Below the pieces are notes generated by a model that had not been told where the DNA came from, did not search any database, and worked only from the letters and a program-made list of their open reading frames with translations. Position numbers and translations under genes: made by a program. Below are positions 47,680-55,460 of a stretch of 64,000 nucleotides of DNA, piece after piece (position 1 is the stretch's first letter; each line of letters opens with the position of its first letter). The DNA comes from SB15 sp964639245 (GTDB lineage Bacteria > Chloroflexota > Anaerolineae > Aggregatilineales > J027). The DNA is taken from positions 124,001 to 188,000 of the forward strand of contig CAZXCU010000003.1 of NCBI GenBank assembly GCA_964639245.1. The letters run 5' to 3'.

Positions 47680-49134
47680 GTGGAGAGGGGGAGAAAAGAA
47701 GCCCTCTGGCAACGCTGGATAACTTTCTGGTCAGGGGTGCATTGGGCTGCCGCGCTGCTCATTTTTTTGACGGCGGGTTGGTGGTGGCGGCCTCGCTGGA
47801 TTTTTCGCTATCCCGATTGGCTGGTGGATGAACGCCTGACCTACCAACGGTTTGGCTTTTTTCCGATTCTGGTCATCGCGCTGCTGGCATGGGGATTGAC
47901 GGGGTTTCGCGGGGTGCGGCGCGTCCTCGATTCGGGCAATATGCTGTGGGCGATGGTCGTGATTTTGCTGGTTGGGTGGGCGCGGCTGTCCTATGGGGCA
48001 GACACCTACAAGCCGGATGTAGCGCTGTCGGCTGCGAGTCAATTGGCCTTTGTCATGGCTTTTGCCTTGAGTCTCTTATCCAACACACCGCCCAAATCGT
48101 GGGTCATTACCGCGCTGAGTGCTGGTATGGTCTTTTTAGCCCTCATCGCCATCGGGCAAAGCGCCGTCCAAAGCGACCTGAATCTCCGTAAAGTTGATGA
48201 AGCCACTGGGTTAGGCTTGTACATCCGAGAATTTACGCTTGACCCGCAGCGTAGCGGGGTTTCCGTCGTCCAAAGTGACGGCGTGCGTTATCTCCGTTCA
48301 TATGGCTTAACTGCCCATCCGAATTTGCTGGCGGGAACGCTGGTGATGGGATTGTGCGCCAGTTTTGCCTTCTGGTTGAAAAATCGTGCGTTTGCGAGTG
48401 GACTGATTGCGCTCGGATTGTGGGCGCTGCTACTGACCTTTAGCCGTGCTGCTTTGGGCGGATTTGCGGTGGGGGTGGGGACGATTTTTGTTCTGTGGGT
48501 AATTTTTGCATGGCGTAGAAATAAAATGGACGGCGTGTATGTTGCCCCTACGAATCCCACTGTAGGGATGGCAGACAGGTCGTCCTTTACCCTTTTACAA
48601 AATACACTCATTTTACTTGGCTGCACGATCCTTTTTTTCCTGCTGTTTCACCATCCCCTGCTCTTTGCACGGGCGGGTTTGTCGTCAGAGGGGGGCAGCG
48701 CGTCCGTCGAAGCGATGAGTACCGCAGCACGGGCGGTCTATGTCGAACAGGCGTGGACACTCCTCGAAAATCACCCGTGGCGCGGGGTGGGGATTGGCAA
48801 TTTTGCATGGCACAGCGCCCGCCTGCTCCAATTCGATTGGCGGGATTTGCGCGGCGACCATGTGCATCAGATTTATCTGCTGGTCTTGGTGGAAACCGGT
48901 TCCATCGGCCTGATTTTGTATCTGGAGGCACTCATCGGCGGGGCATTTTTGCTGATCGGCAGAGCATGGCGCGGCCTGTTGGAGCTAGAATCGGTATGTT
49001 TATTTGGCGGTGTGGTGGCATGGCTGGCGATTGGCTGGTTCGACCATTACCCTGTCACCCAGATGGGCTATCAACTGCTGTTCTGGGGCAGTTTTGCGGT
49101 GGCTCTTAACGTGCCATCAGATACCCGCCGATAA
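47680..49134 (+). CDS. O-antigen ligase / Wzy-like membrane protein
   Basis: A multi-spanning membrane protein (about 485 residues) with the Wzy_C domain: a periplasmic loop rich in small residues, ENHPWRGVGIGNFAW, then DHVHQIYLLVLVETGSIGLI, where His and Gly patterns are those of O-antigen ligases and polymerases. Such proteins join or extend surface glycans on lipid carriers. The start is uncertain: no ATG is suitable, and GTG 47680 or TTG 47635 lie in a CCCTCTCCC-type repeat. The 3-prime end overlaps the converging YdcZ gene by 29 bases. No glycosyltransferases are adjacent. Confidence 0.78.
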   Translation: MERGRKEALWQRWITFWSGVHWAAALLIFLTAGWWWRPRWIFRYPDWLVDERLTYQRFGFFPILVIALLAWGLTGFRGVRRVLDSGNMLWAMVVILLVGWARLSYGADTYKPDVALSAASQLAFVMAFALSLLSNTPPKSWVITALSAGMVFLALIAIGQSAVQSDLNLRKVDEATGLGLYIREFTLDPQRSGVSVVQSDGVRYLRSYGLTAHPNLLAGTLVMGLCASFAFWLKNRAFASGLIALGLWALLLTFSRAALGGFAVGVGTIFVLWVIFAWRRNKMDGVYVAPTNPTVGMADRSSFTLLQNTLILLGCTILFFLLFHHPLLFARAGLSSEGGSASVEAMSTAARAVYVEQAWTLLENHPWRGVGIGNFAWHSARLLQFDWRDLRGDHVHQIYLLVLVETGSIGLILYLEALIGGAFLLIGRAWRGLLELESVCLFGGVVAWLAIGWFDHYPVTQMGYQLLFWGSFAVALNVPSDTRR

Positions 49135-49540
49135 TCAAAAAGACCACTGCGAGAATCCGGTAGCCATCAATGGAGCGCTGGGCGGCTTCGAGCAGCCCAA
49201 AATGATCCACAATCAGGCCTGTCACCAATTGCCCGATAATAATTAGAGAAATGGCGGCGGCAGCCCCGATGCGCGGCACGGTATAACTAATGCTGGTGAT
49301 GACCACCACCCCGAATAACCCCGAAAGAAACATCCAAGCGGGTAAATTTTTGAAGTTCCGAATATTTTCCCCGCCGCGCAGAATCAGAAAAAACGCCGAA
49401 AAAATCGCCCCACTCAGATGCACAATCAAACTGCTGCTAATTCCGCCGACGCGCTGCCCGATGGCATTGGAGGTGGGGGTTTGAAATCCAACGGCGACCC
49501 CGCCAAGCAATCCAATCAGAAATGTTACAAATGAGGCCAT
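49106..49540 (-). CDS. DMT-superfamily YdcZ-like (DUF606) membrane protein
   Basis: A 144-residue protein with five hydrophobic helices. It begins FVTFLIGLLGGVAVGFQTPTSNAIGQRVGG and has AAISLIIIGQLVTGLIVDHFGLL near the middle, typical of the YdcZ/DUF606 half-transporters that work as pairs or homodimers. Substrate unknown. Only one half is present here, so a homodimer is likely. It converges on the ligase-like gene. Confidence 0.87.
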   Translation of the reverse strand: MASFVTFLIGLLGGVAVGFQTPTSNAIGQRVGGISSSLIVHLSGAIFSAFFLILRGGENIRNFKNLPAWMFLSGLFGVVVITSISYTVPRIGAAAAISLIIIGQLVTGLIVDHFGLLEAAQRSIDGYRILAVVFLIIGGYLMAR

Positions 49541-49737
49541 GGAGTTGTCCTTTTTTTGATGGAGGTGGAAAGCGCCTATTATAAACAGGGATGCTGCCCT
49601 TTTGATAACAGGGTTGGGCTGGCTTGGTTTTTTGAAAAACAGCCGACGAAAAAGCTGGTAGCATTTTGACGCTGCATCTTTGTAAAATCTGTAAGTGTGT
49701 CACAATATCATCCTGATGATGAATACAGGGTAAAACC

Positions 49738-51174
49738 ATGCTAACCCGATTGAAAGTCTCCGGTTTTAAAAATTTAGTGGATGTGGATGTCCGATTTGGC
49801 CCCTTTACCTGCATTGCCGGGGCAAACGGCGTGGGTAAATCCAATTTATTTGATGCGATCCGGTTTTTGAGTGCCTTAGCAAATAAACCCCTTTTAGAGG
49901 CGGCTTTGTCTGTTCGTGATGAGGAAGGGCGTGCCTCGGATATTCGCAATTTGTTTCATCGCATTGGGGATAGCTACGCCCCTGAAATGTCCTTTGAAGT
50001 TGAAATGATTATCCCTGCCGAAGGATATGACGACTTAAATCAGCCTGCTAAAGCAAGTATTACTTTTTTGCGCTATTCCGTTACATTGGCTTATCGCGAA
50101 GGGGATAGCCTGCAATCAAGAGAAACTCTTGAACTTCTATACGAGGAGTTGGTACACATTAATTTAAGAGACGCACGACAAAGTTTACCTTTCATTCATG
50201 AAAAAATATGGCGTAAGTCTGTAATTCGAGGACGAAAAGCTGCTCCTTTCATTTCAACTGATGGGGTTGGTGAAAAACGCACAATTAAATTACATCAGGA
50301 TCAAGCAAGAGGATCAGGACGTACATTATTAGCTGCTAGCCTACCTCGGACTGTTTTATCTTCGGCTAATGCGGTTGAAAATCCAACTGTTTTACTAGCG
50401 CGGCGTGAGATGCAGTCTTGGCGTTTATTACAACTTGAGCCATCCGCATTACGAAGGTCGGATGAGTTAACTGCTCCAAGTATATTAGCCATGAATGGCG
50501 CTCATTTACCGTCAACTCTTAAGCGTTTGGCGGACTCTAGTGAAACGAAAGCATATACTGAAATCGCAAATCGGTTAGCAGAACTCATTGATGACGTTTA
50601 TGAAGTTTGGGTGGGTGTAGATGATAGGCGCAGATTGCTCACTTTATATCTTACCGATAAGAGCAAAACCTCACATCCTGCCGAATCACTCTCAGACGGC
50701 ACATTGCGCTTTTTGGCATTAGCAGTCTTAGAGATTGATCCAGAGTCAACTGGAGTAATATGTTTAGAAGAGCCTGAAAATGGCATTCATCCTGAAAGAA
50801 TTCCTGCAATGTTACATCTACTTCAAGATATTGCGGTAGATGTCGAAGAGGAAGTCAATGAGAATAACCCTCTAAGACAGATTATTATTAATACACATTC
50901 ACCATCGGTAGTGATGCAAGTACCAGAAGATAGCCTTATTTTGGCTGAATTAAAGGAAAAGATACTGGATGGTCAACGGTTTAAAGGCGTATATTTTAGT
51001 GGATTATCCAATACATGGCGCGATGATGGTAAATCGTCCATTGTATCCAAAGGTAATTTATTAAGTTACCTCGGCACTATTGGAATGAGAAGGCTTTATA
51101 GCCAAGAAAAATCAGGGCGTGTCATTGACCGAGACGATGTTCAGCTTTTATTGCCTTTTCCGAGTGCCAAATGA
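49738..51174 (+). CDS. SMC/OLD-like AAA ATPase, second pair
   Basis: A 478-residue ABC-type ATPase: LTRLKVSGFKNLVDVDVRFG at the start, Walker A in CIAGANGVGKSNLFDAI, the signature AESLSDGTLRFLALA, Walker B in TGVICLEEPENGIHP and the H-loop in IIINTHSPSVVMQ. The middle holds an insert with helices but no known domain. Base composition from about 50040 to 51180 looks more AT-rich than the neighbours, which may mean recent acquisition. The stop overlaps the next start (ATGA), repeating the design of the 41243-43026 pair, although sequence identity between the two ATPases appears low. Confidence 0.87.
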   Translation: MLTRLKVSGFKNLVDVDVRFGPFTCIAGANGVGKSNLFDAIRFLSALANKPLLEAALSVRDEEGRASDIRNLFHRIGDSYAPEMSFEVEMIIPAEGYDDLNQPAKASITFLRYSVTLAYREGDSLQSRETLELLYEELVHINLRDARQSLPFIHEKIWRKSVIRGRKAAPFISTDGVGEKRTIKLHQDQARGSGRTLLAASLPRTVLSSANAVENPTVLLARREMQSWRLLQLEPSALRRSDELTAPSILAMNGAHLPSTLKRLADSSETKAYTEIANRLAELIDDVYEVWVGVDDRRRLLTLYLTDKSKTSHPAESLSDGTLRFLALAVLEIDPESTGVICLEEPENGIHPERIPAMLHLLQDIAVDVEEEVNENNPLRQIIINTHSPSVVMQVPEDSLILAELKEKILDGQRFKGVYFSGLSNTWRDDGKSSIVSKGNLLSYLGTIGMRRLYSQEKSGRVIDRDDVQLLLPFPSAK

Positions 51175-51818
51175 AAGAATTAACATTTACCCTACTCTCA
51201 GATGGTAGTTCAGACAGAACTTTATTGCCCTTATTGGAATGGCTTTTAAAAGACAACCATGTTAATTTGCCGATTCAATCTACATGGGCTGATATTAGTC
51301 TACTTTCCAATTTAGGTAAGGGATTGGTCACAAAAATTACCGCTACTTTAGACCTTTATCCATGTGATTTACTGTTCATTCACCGCGATGCAGAAAAATC
51401 TTCTTATGATTTCCGAAAGGATGAAATTTTATCAGCTATCGAAGCCGTCATGGAAAATGGCTATGAAACGCCGCCTTGCATCTGTGTTGTGCCAGTTAAA
51501 ATGCAAGAAGCGTGGTTTTTATTTGATGAAGCTGCTATCCGACTGGCATCCGGCAATCCTAGAGGGCGTGTTCGATTAAATTTACCCTCTCTAAGAACCA
51601 TTGAAAACCAACCAGATCCCAAAACAGAATTGTATAACATCTTAGCCACAGCCAGCGAATTAACGGGTCGTCGTTTGAAGAAATTTAATCCTCAAGTTCA
51701 AGTACACCGCCTAGCAGAACTGATTGAGGATTTTTCGCCCTTGCGCCAGCTTTCTGCGTTTCAGGAATTAGAACAGGACATCCAAACTCTAATTTCTGAA
51801 CAAAACTGGAATGGCTAA
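51171..51818 (+). CDS. DUF4276-like (Toprim-fold) protein, second pair
   Basis: A 215-residue soluble protein beginning TFTLLSDGSSDRTLLPLLEWLL, with an Asp in place of the Toprim Glu, then LLFIHRDAEKSSYD with a D-x-E-type second motif, and PVKMQEAWFLFDEAAI. This is the DUF4276-like partner of the preceding ATPase and overlaps it by four bases. As in the first pair, a nuclease half acting with an ATPase is inferred. A TAATG junction also touches an in-frame ATG of ribF, but ribF more probably starts at 51860. Confidence 0.72.
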   Translation: MKELTFTLLSDGSSDRTLLPLLEWLLKDNHVNLPIQSTWADISLLSNLGKGLVTKITATLDLYPCDLLFIHRDAEKSSYDFRKDEILSAIEAVMENGYETPPCICVVPVKMQEAWFLFDEAAIRLASGNPRGRVRLNLPSLRTIENQPDPKTELYNILATASELTGRRLKKFNPQVQVHRLAELIEDFSPLRQLSAFQELEQDIQTLISEQNWNG

Positions 51819-51859
51819 TGCTATACTACCCCTGTTTATACAAGCAGGGTCATTCATTC

Positions 51860-52792
51860 ATGCAGCATGTCGAAGCACTCGAACACGTTCAGCTAGACCG
51901 TCCTTCGGTTGTCACCGTCGGAGTCTTTGATGGAGTCCATGTGGGGCATCAACAGTTGATTCATCAGTTGGTGACAGAAGCCCATCAAACCCAACGGGCG
52001 GCGGTGGTGCTAACTTTTTTCCCTCATCCTGATGTGATTCTGCGCGGGACAGCCGGACGCTACTACCTGACCACACCGGAAGAAAAAGCCGCGCTGCTAG
52101 GCGAATTGGGCGTAGATGGGGTGGTGACACACCCCTTTGATGAACATATCCGGCAGATTCGCGCTGCCGATTTTGTGGATCAACTACTTGATCATCTAAA
52201 AATGTCGGCATTGTGGGCAACCGCCGATTTTGCGCTGGGCTACAAACGCGAAGGCAATCTGCAATTTCTGGCGGCACAGGGGCAAGAAAAAAATTTTACT
52301 GTCGAAACCATTGAACTGGTGCATCGGGATGGCAACGGGGCAAAAATTTCCAGCAGTGACATTCGTGCTGTCCTCGCAGAATCGGGGGAGGTGCAGCAGG
52401 CCGCCACATGGTTGGGACGGAATTACAGCGTGCATGGGAAGGTCGTGCAGGGCAACCAGCGCGGGCGCACGATTGGCTTTCCCACCGCGAATTTAGATGT
52501 CTGGGAACAAAAGGTCGTGCCTGCCTTTGGGGTGTATGCCTGCCGTGCCAGAATCGGTCATGAGCGTTTTAACGCGGTGACGAATGTCGGCAACCGTCCC
52601 ACCTTTGAGGGCAAAAATATGACGATTGAAGCGCACCTGCTGGACTTTGACCGTGATATTTACGGGCAGGATGTCCAGCTTGAATTTGTGCAACGACTGC
52701 GCGGCGAACAAAAATTTGATGGGATTGAGGCGCTGGTTGCCCAAATCGGCAAAGATCGAGATACCGCACGGGAGATTTTACAGAAAAAATAA
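51860..52792 (+). CDS. ribF: Bifunctional riboflavin kinase / FAD synthetase
   Basis: RibF phosphorylates riboflavin to FMN and adenylylates FMN to FAD. Residues 1-180 are the FAD synthetase part (GVFDGVHVGHQQLI nucleotide-binding motif, HPDVIL, ISSSDIR). Residues 185-310 are the riboflavin kinase part (GNQRGRTIGFPTANLD, NVGNRPTFEG, IEAHLLDFDRDIYGQ). ATG 51860 gives the usual N-terminus (MQHVEALEHVQ) with AGGG upstream; the ATG at 51818 would add 14 unlikely residues. It is a housekeeping gene that merely follows the ATPase pair. Confidence 0.94.
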   Translation: MQHVEALEHVQLDRPSVVTVGVFDGVHVGHQQLIHQLVTEAHQTQRAAVVLTFFPHPDVILRGTAGRYYLTTPEEKAALLGELGVDGVVTHPFDEHIRQIRAADFVDQLLDHLKMSALWATADFALGYKREGNLQFLAAQGQEKNFTVETIELVHRDGNGAKISSSDIRAVLAESGEVQQAATWLGRNYSVHGKVVQGNQRGRTIGFPTANLDVWEQKVVPAFGVYACRARIGHERFNAVTNVGNRPTFEGKNMTIEAHLLDFDRDIYGQDVQLEFVQRLRGEQKFDGIEALVAQIGKDRDTAREILQKK

Positions 52793-52881
52793 ACTTTCAA
52801 CTTTGGCGTTCCATCCGAAACTTGGCGCTCGTCTTTACGTATAGGGTAACATCACCCGCAAAATGAGTGCAGGAAAAAAAT

Positions 52882-54327
52882 ATGATGCGTTGGATTGTCG
52901 CACTAGGTCTATTGCTGGTTATGTTCGGATTGGGAGTCATTCTGATGCCCGTGAACAGCAGCGCCGCCGAAATGTCGTATCATGGAACGCCTGTTCCGAC
53001 AGCCACCCCGCAAGAAATGACTTTTTCTGAGGATGCCCCAACTTATTACCAGCATATCAAGCCGATTTTTGAGACTCACTGTACTGCCTGTCATACCGGA
53101 GACGGGATTGGCGTTCAGGATTTTAGTTTGACTGAAACCACGTTCACACCCGATATTGCGGCGGATTTGGCCTTCATGACCGGACAGCGCATCATGCCGC
53201 CGTGGATGCCCGGTGGGGACAGCCCCAAGTTCAAACATGAGCGCAAAATGACCGATGCCGAAATTGCCCTGATTGAAGCGTGGGCGGCAGCGGGCGCTCC
53301 GATGGGCGATGCGGCGACGGCTGTAACCGCAACTCCGATTGACATACCGTCGGTGCGGGCGGATGTGGTGCTGGAAATGCCAGAAGCCTACACGCCGGAT
53401 TCCTCTCTTCAAGACGACTATCGGTGTTTTTTGCTCGACCCCGCGTTTGAGTCTGATACGTTCATGACTGCCTATGAAATTCAGCCGGGCGTAGCGAGCA
53501 TTGTGCATCATGTGCTGCTGTATAAATTGCCAGCCTTCAACGTTAAGACCGCAGAGCGAATTGATGCCCGTGATAACCGCTTGGGCTGGCAGTGTTTTGG
53601 CGATTCTGGTGTGGGCGACAGTCCCGTCATTGGCGCATGGGCCCCCGGCACGTTCCCTACCTTTTATAACGAAGGCACAGGACACCTGATTGAAGCGGGC
53701 GAACGAATTGTGATGCAGGTGCATTATAACCTGTCGGCGGGCGCACAACCCGACCAAACCCGCGCTATTTTGCAATTGGAAGCAGGCAGCGCTGCGATTC
53801 AACCCTTAGATATGTGGTTGATTCTTGCGCCGGTTGAAATTCCCTGTCCTGCCGGGGTGGATACGCCGGCCTGTGACCGCGAAACCGCCATTCAACGTGG
53901 CACGGAATTGAATCCGGGCATTCGGGCGGAACTGAATGGCACGTTGCAATCCTGCCGTAAAACCGTTGAGGATTATACCAGTCAGGATGGCAGCGCCGTG
54001 ACCAGCACCTGCACTTACCCGATTTATGGGGAGGGGTGGTTGGTGGAAATTTTGCCGCACATGCACACCCGTGGAACGCATATCCGCGTTGAATTGAATC
54101 CTGACACCCCGCAAGCCCAAACTCTGATTGACATTCCTTTCTGGGATTTTCACTGGCAGGGCGGCTATCATTTTGAGCAGCCGATTGAACTGCATTTCCG
54201 CGATACGGTCAAAATCACCTGCGAATGGGACAATTCGCGGACGGAAAACCCCCGTTATATTGTGTGGGGAGAAGGCACAGACGATGAAATGTGTCTGGCG
54301 TTTTTGACGGTACAACCTGCCCAATGA
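52882..54327 (+). CDS. Cytochrome c / copper type II monooxygenase-like membrane protein
   Basis: A 481-residue protein with an N-terminal membrane anchor (about 4-22). A cytochrome c-like domain follows, with CTACH (about residues 73-77). From about residue 165 there is a domain like the copper type II ascorbate-dependent monooxygenases (PHM/DBM): VHHVLLYKLP, VMQVHYNLS, LPHMHTRGTHI and GTDDEMCLAFL carry the His and Met ligands of the two copper sites. Such heme-copper fusions occur in environmental bacteria, but their substrates are not known to me. AGGA precedes ATG 52882. A hairpin shared with the converging gene lies at 54349-54375. Confidence 0.82.
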   Translation: MMRWIVALGLLLVMFGLGVILMPVNSSAAEMSYHGTPVPTATPQEMTFSEDAPTYYQHIKPIFETHCTACHTGDGIGVQDFSLTETTFTPDIAADLAFMTGQRIMPPWMPGGDSPKFKHERKMTDAEIALIEAWAAAGAPMGDAATAVTATPIDIPSVRADVVLEMPEAYTPDSSLQDDYRCFLLDPAFESDTFMTAYEIQPGVASIVHHVLLYKLPAFNVKTAERIDARDNRLGWQCFGDSGVGDSPVIGAWAPGTFPTFYNEGTGHLIEAGERIVMQVHYNLSAGAQPDQTRAILQLEAGSAAIQPLDMWLILAPVEIPCPAGVDTPACDRETAIQRGTELNPGIRAELNGTLQSCRKTVEDYTSQDGSAVTSTCTYPIYGEGWLVEILPHMHTRGTHIRVELNPDTPQAQTLIDIPFWDFHWQGGYHFEQPIELHFRDTVKITCEWDNSRTENPRYIVWGEGTDDEMCLAFLTVQPAQ

Positions 54328-54348
54328 TGATGTGTTGTTTCGTAGGGA

Positions 54349-54375
54349 ATAGGGTGTTTTTTATGAACACCCTAT
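54349..54375. terminator. Bidirectional hairpin between converging genes
   Basis: ATAGGGTGTT (54349-54358) / AACACCCTAT (54366-54375), with T in the loop and none after the stem. It overlaps the stop codon of the minus-strand aldolase-like gene. Confidence 0.6.
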
Positions 54376-55460
54376 CTGAATGACATCATGGATATAGAGA
54401 GGCCATCGGGGGTGAGGTAGTGTTTGAGCAAATCGGCGGTTAAGCAGGAGTGAATCGGCAGCACCATGACGACATCGCCTACCTTGATCTGATTGAGCCA
54501 TTCGGGGGTGGTTTTGACGATGCCGTGTTCCTGAGATAGGGAGGCCAAGTAGGTATCAGGAATAACGTTGCCCCAGCCAGTTTCGGTTTTTTCGGCGAGT
54601 ACCCCGAACATCGGATTGCCGTTTTTATCCTTCACGCTGTCTTTGGAAAGATGCACCGCGCCCCCGTAAATGATGAACGTATTGCGCGAGGGGTGTCTGG
54701 CGACCACCGGACAGGCCACCGCAAGGGCAATATCGGAGGGCTGGCAGGCGCCGATTTCCACCTGCATCCAATCGTAAAAAACAAAATTGCCGGGACGGAT
54801 TTCATCGATTCCGGTGAATTTTTCCACGATGGAACAGGAAGGCGTATCCCCGATGGACAGTTCAACGGGAACAGGCAGGTTATCCCGCACGAAGTGAAGC
54901 GCATTGAGCGTCGTGTGATACACATGGCGGATGGCTTCTGCCCCGCGTGCCTGATAGCTGTGTCCGGCGTGGGTGAGCAGCCCTTTGAGAGTCAATTTGT
55001 CGGCATTGAGAATCGCATGGGCTACCGCTTGAATGGTCTCAAGGTCATCCCATGCCAGCCCTGTCCGATGATAACCCGTATCCATTTTGAGCCAGAGATG
55101 GACGGGTGCGGTCAGACTTTGCTGTAAAAATTCGACCGTTTCGACTGACTCGACCAGCAAATTTAGGGTAATTTTAGCGGCGAGTTGATTGATGGACTCG
55201 ATTTGCAGCCAGTTGACCGGAAACGCAATGGTAATGTCGTGCCAGCCGTTTTCCGCAAAATAGAGCGCCATGTCCACCGAGGAAACCGTAATCGCGCTGA
55301 CTCCGGCCTTCCGAAACCATGTGCCGACCTCCGCCGATTGGTGCGTTTTAAAATGGGGACGAAAGCGCACCCCACTCTGGTGGGCTTTTTCGACCATGCG
55401 CTGAATATTGCGCCGTGCAATCGTCGGATTGAGGAGGGCGGTGGGTTTTTGAATGTTCAT
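54372..55460 (-). CDS. PLP-dependent D-threonine aldolase / D-serine dehydratase-like enzyme
   Basis: A 362-residue fold-type III PLP enzyme. The N-terminal alanine-racemase-like barrel has RFRPHFKTHQ, where Lys forms the Schiff base, and later LLTHAGHSY and SIGDTPS, which binds the PLP phosphate. The C-terminal domain carries HSCLTADLL, with the His and Cys that bind the divalent metal in D-threonine aldolase and D-serine dehydratase. It acts on D-amino or beta-hydroxy amino acids; which one is not decided by sequence. ATG 55460 overlaps the stop of the restriction-modification gene (TGATG), so it is co-translated with it. Confidence 0.88.
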   Translation of the reverse strand: MNIQKPTALLNPTIARRNIQRMVEKAHQSGVRFRPHFKTHQSAEVGTWFRKAGVSAITVSSVDMALYFAENGWHDITIAFPVNWLQIESINQLAAKITLNLLVESVETVEFLQQSLTAPVHLWLKMDTGYHRTGLAWDDLETIQAVAHAILNADKLTLKGLLTHAGHSYQARGAEAIRHVYHTTLNALHFVRDNLPVPVELSIGDTPSCSIVEKFTGIDEIRPGNFVFYDWMQVEIGACQPSDIALAVACPVVARHPSRNTFIIYGGAVHLSKDSVKDKNGNPMFGVLAEKTETGWGNVIPDTYLASLSQEHGIVKTTPEWLNQIKVGDVVMVLPIHSCLTADLLKHYLTPDGLSISMMSFR

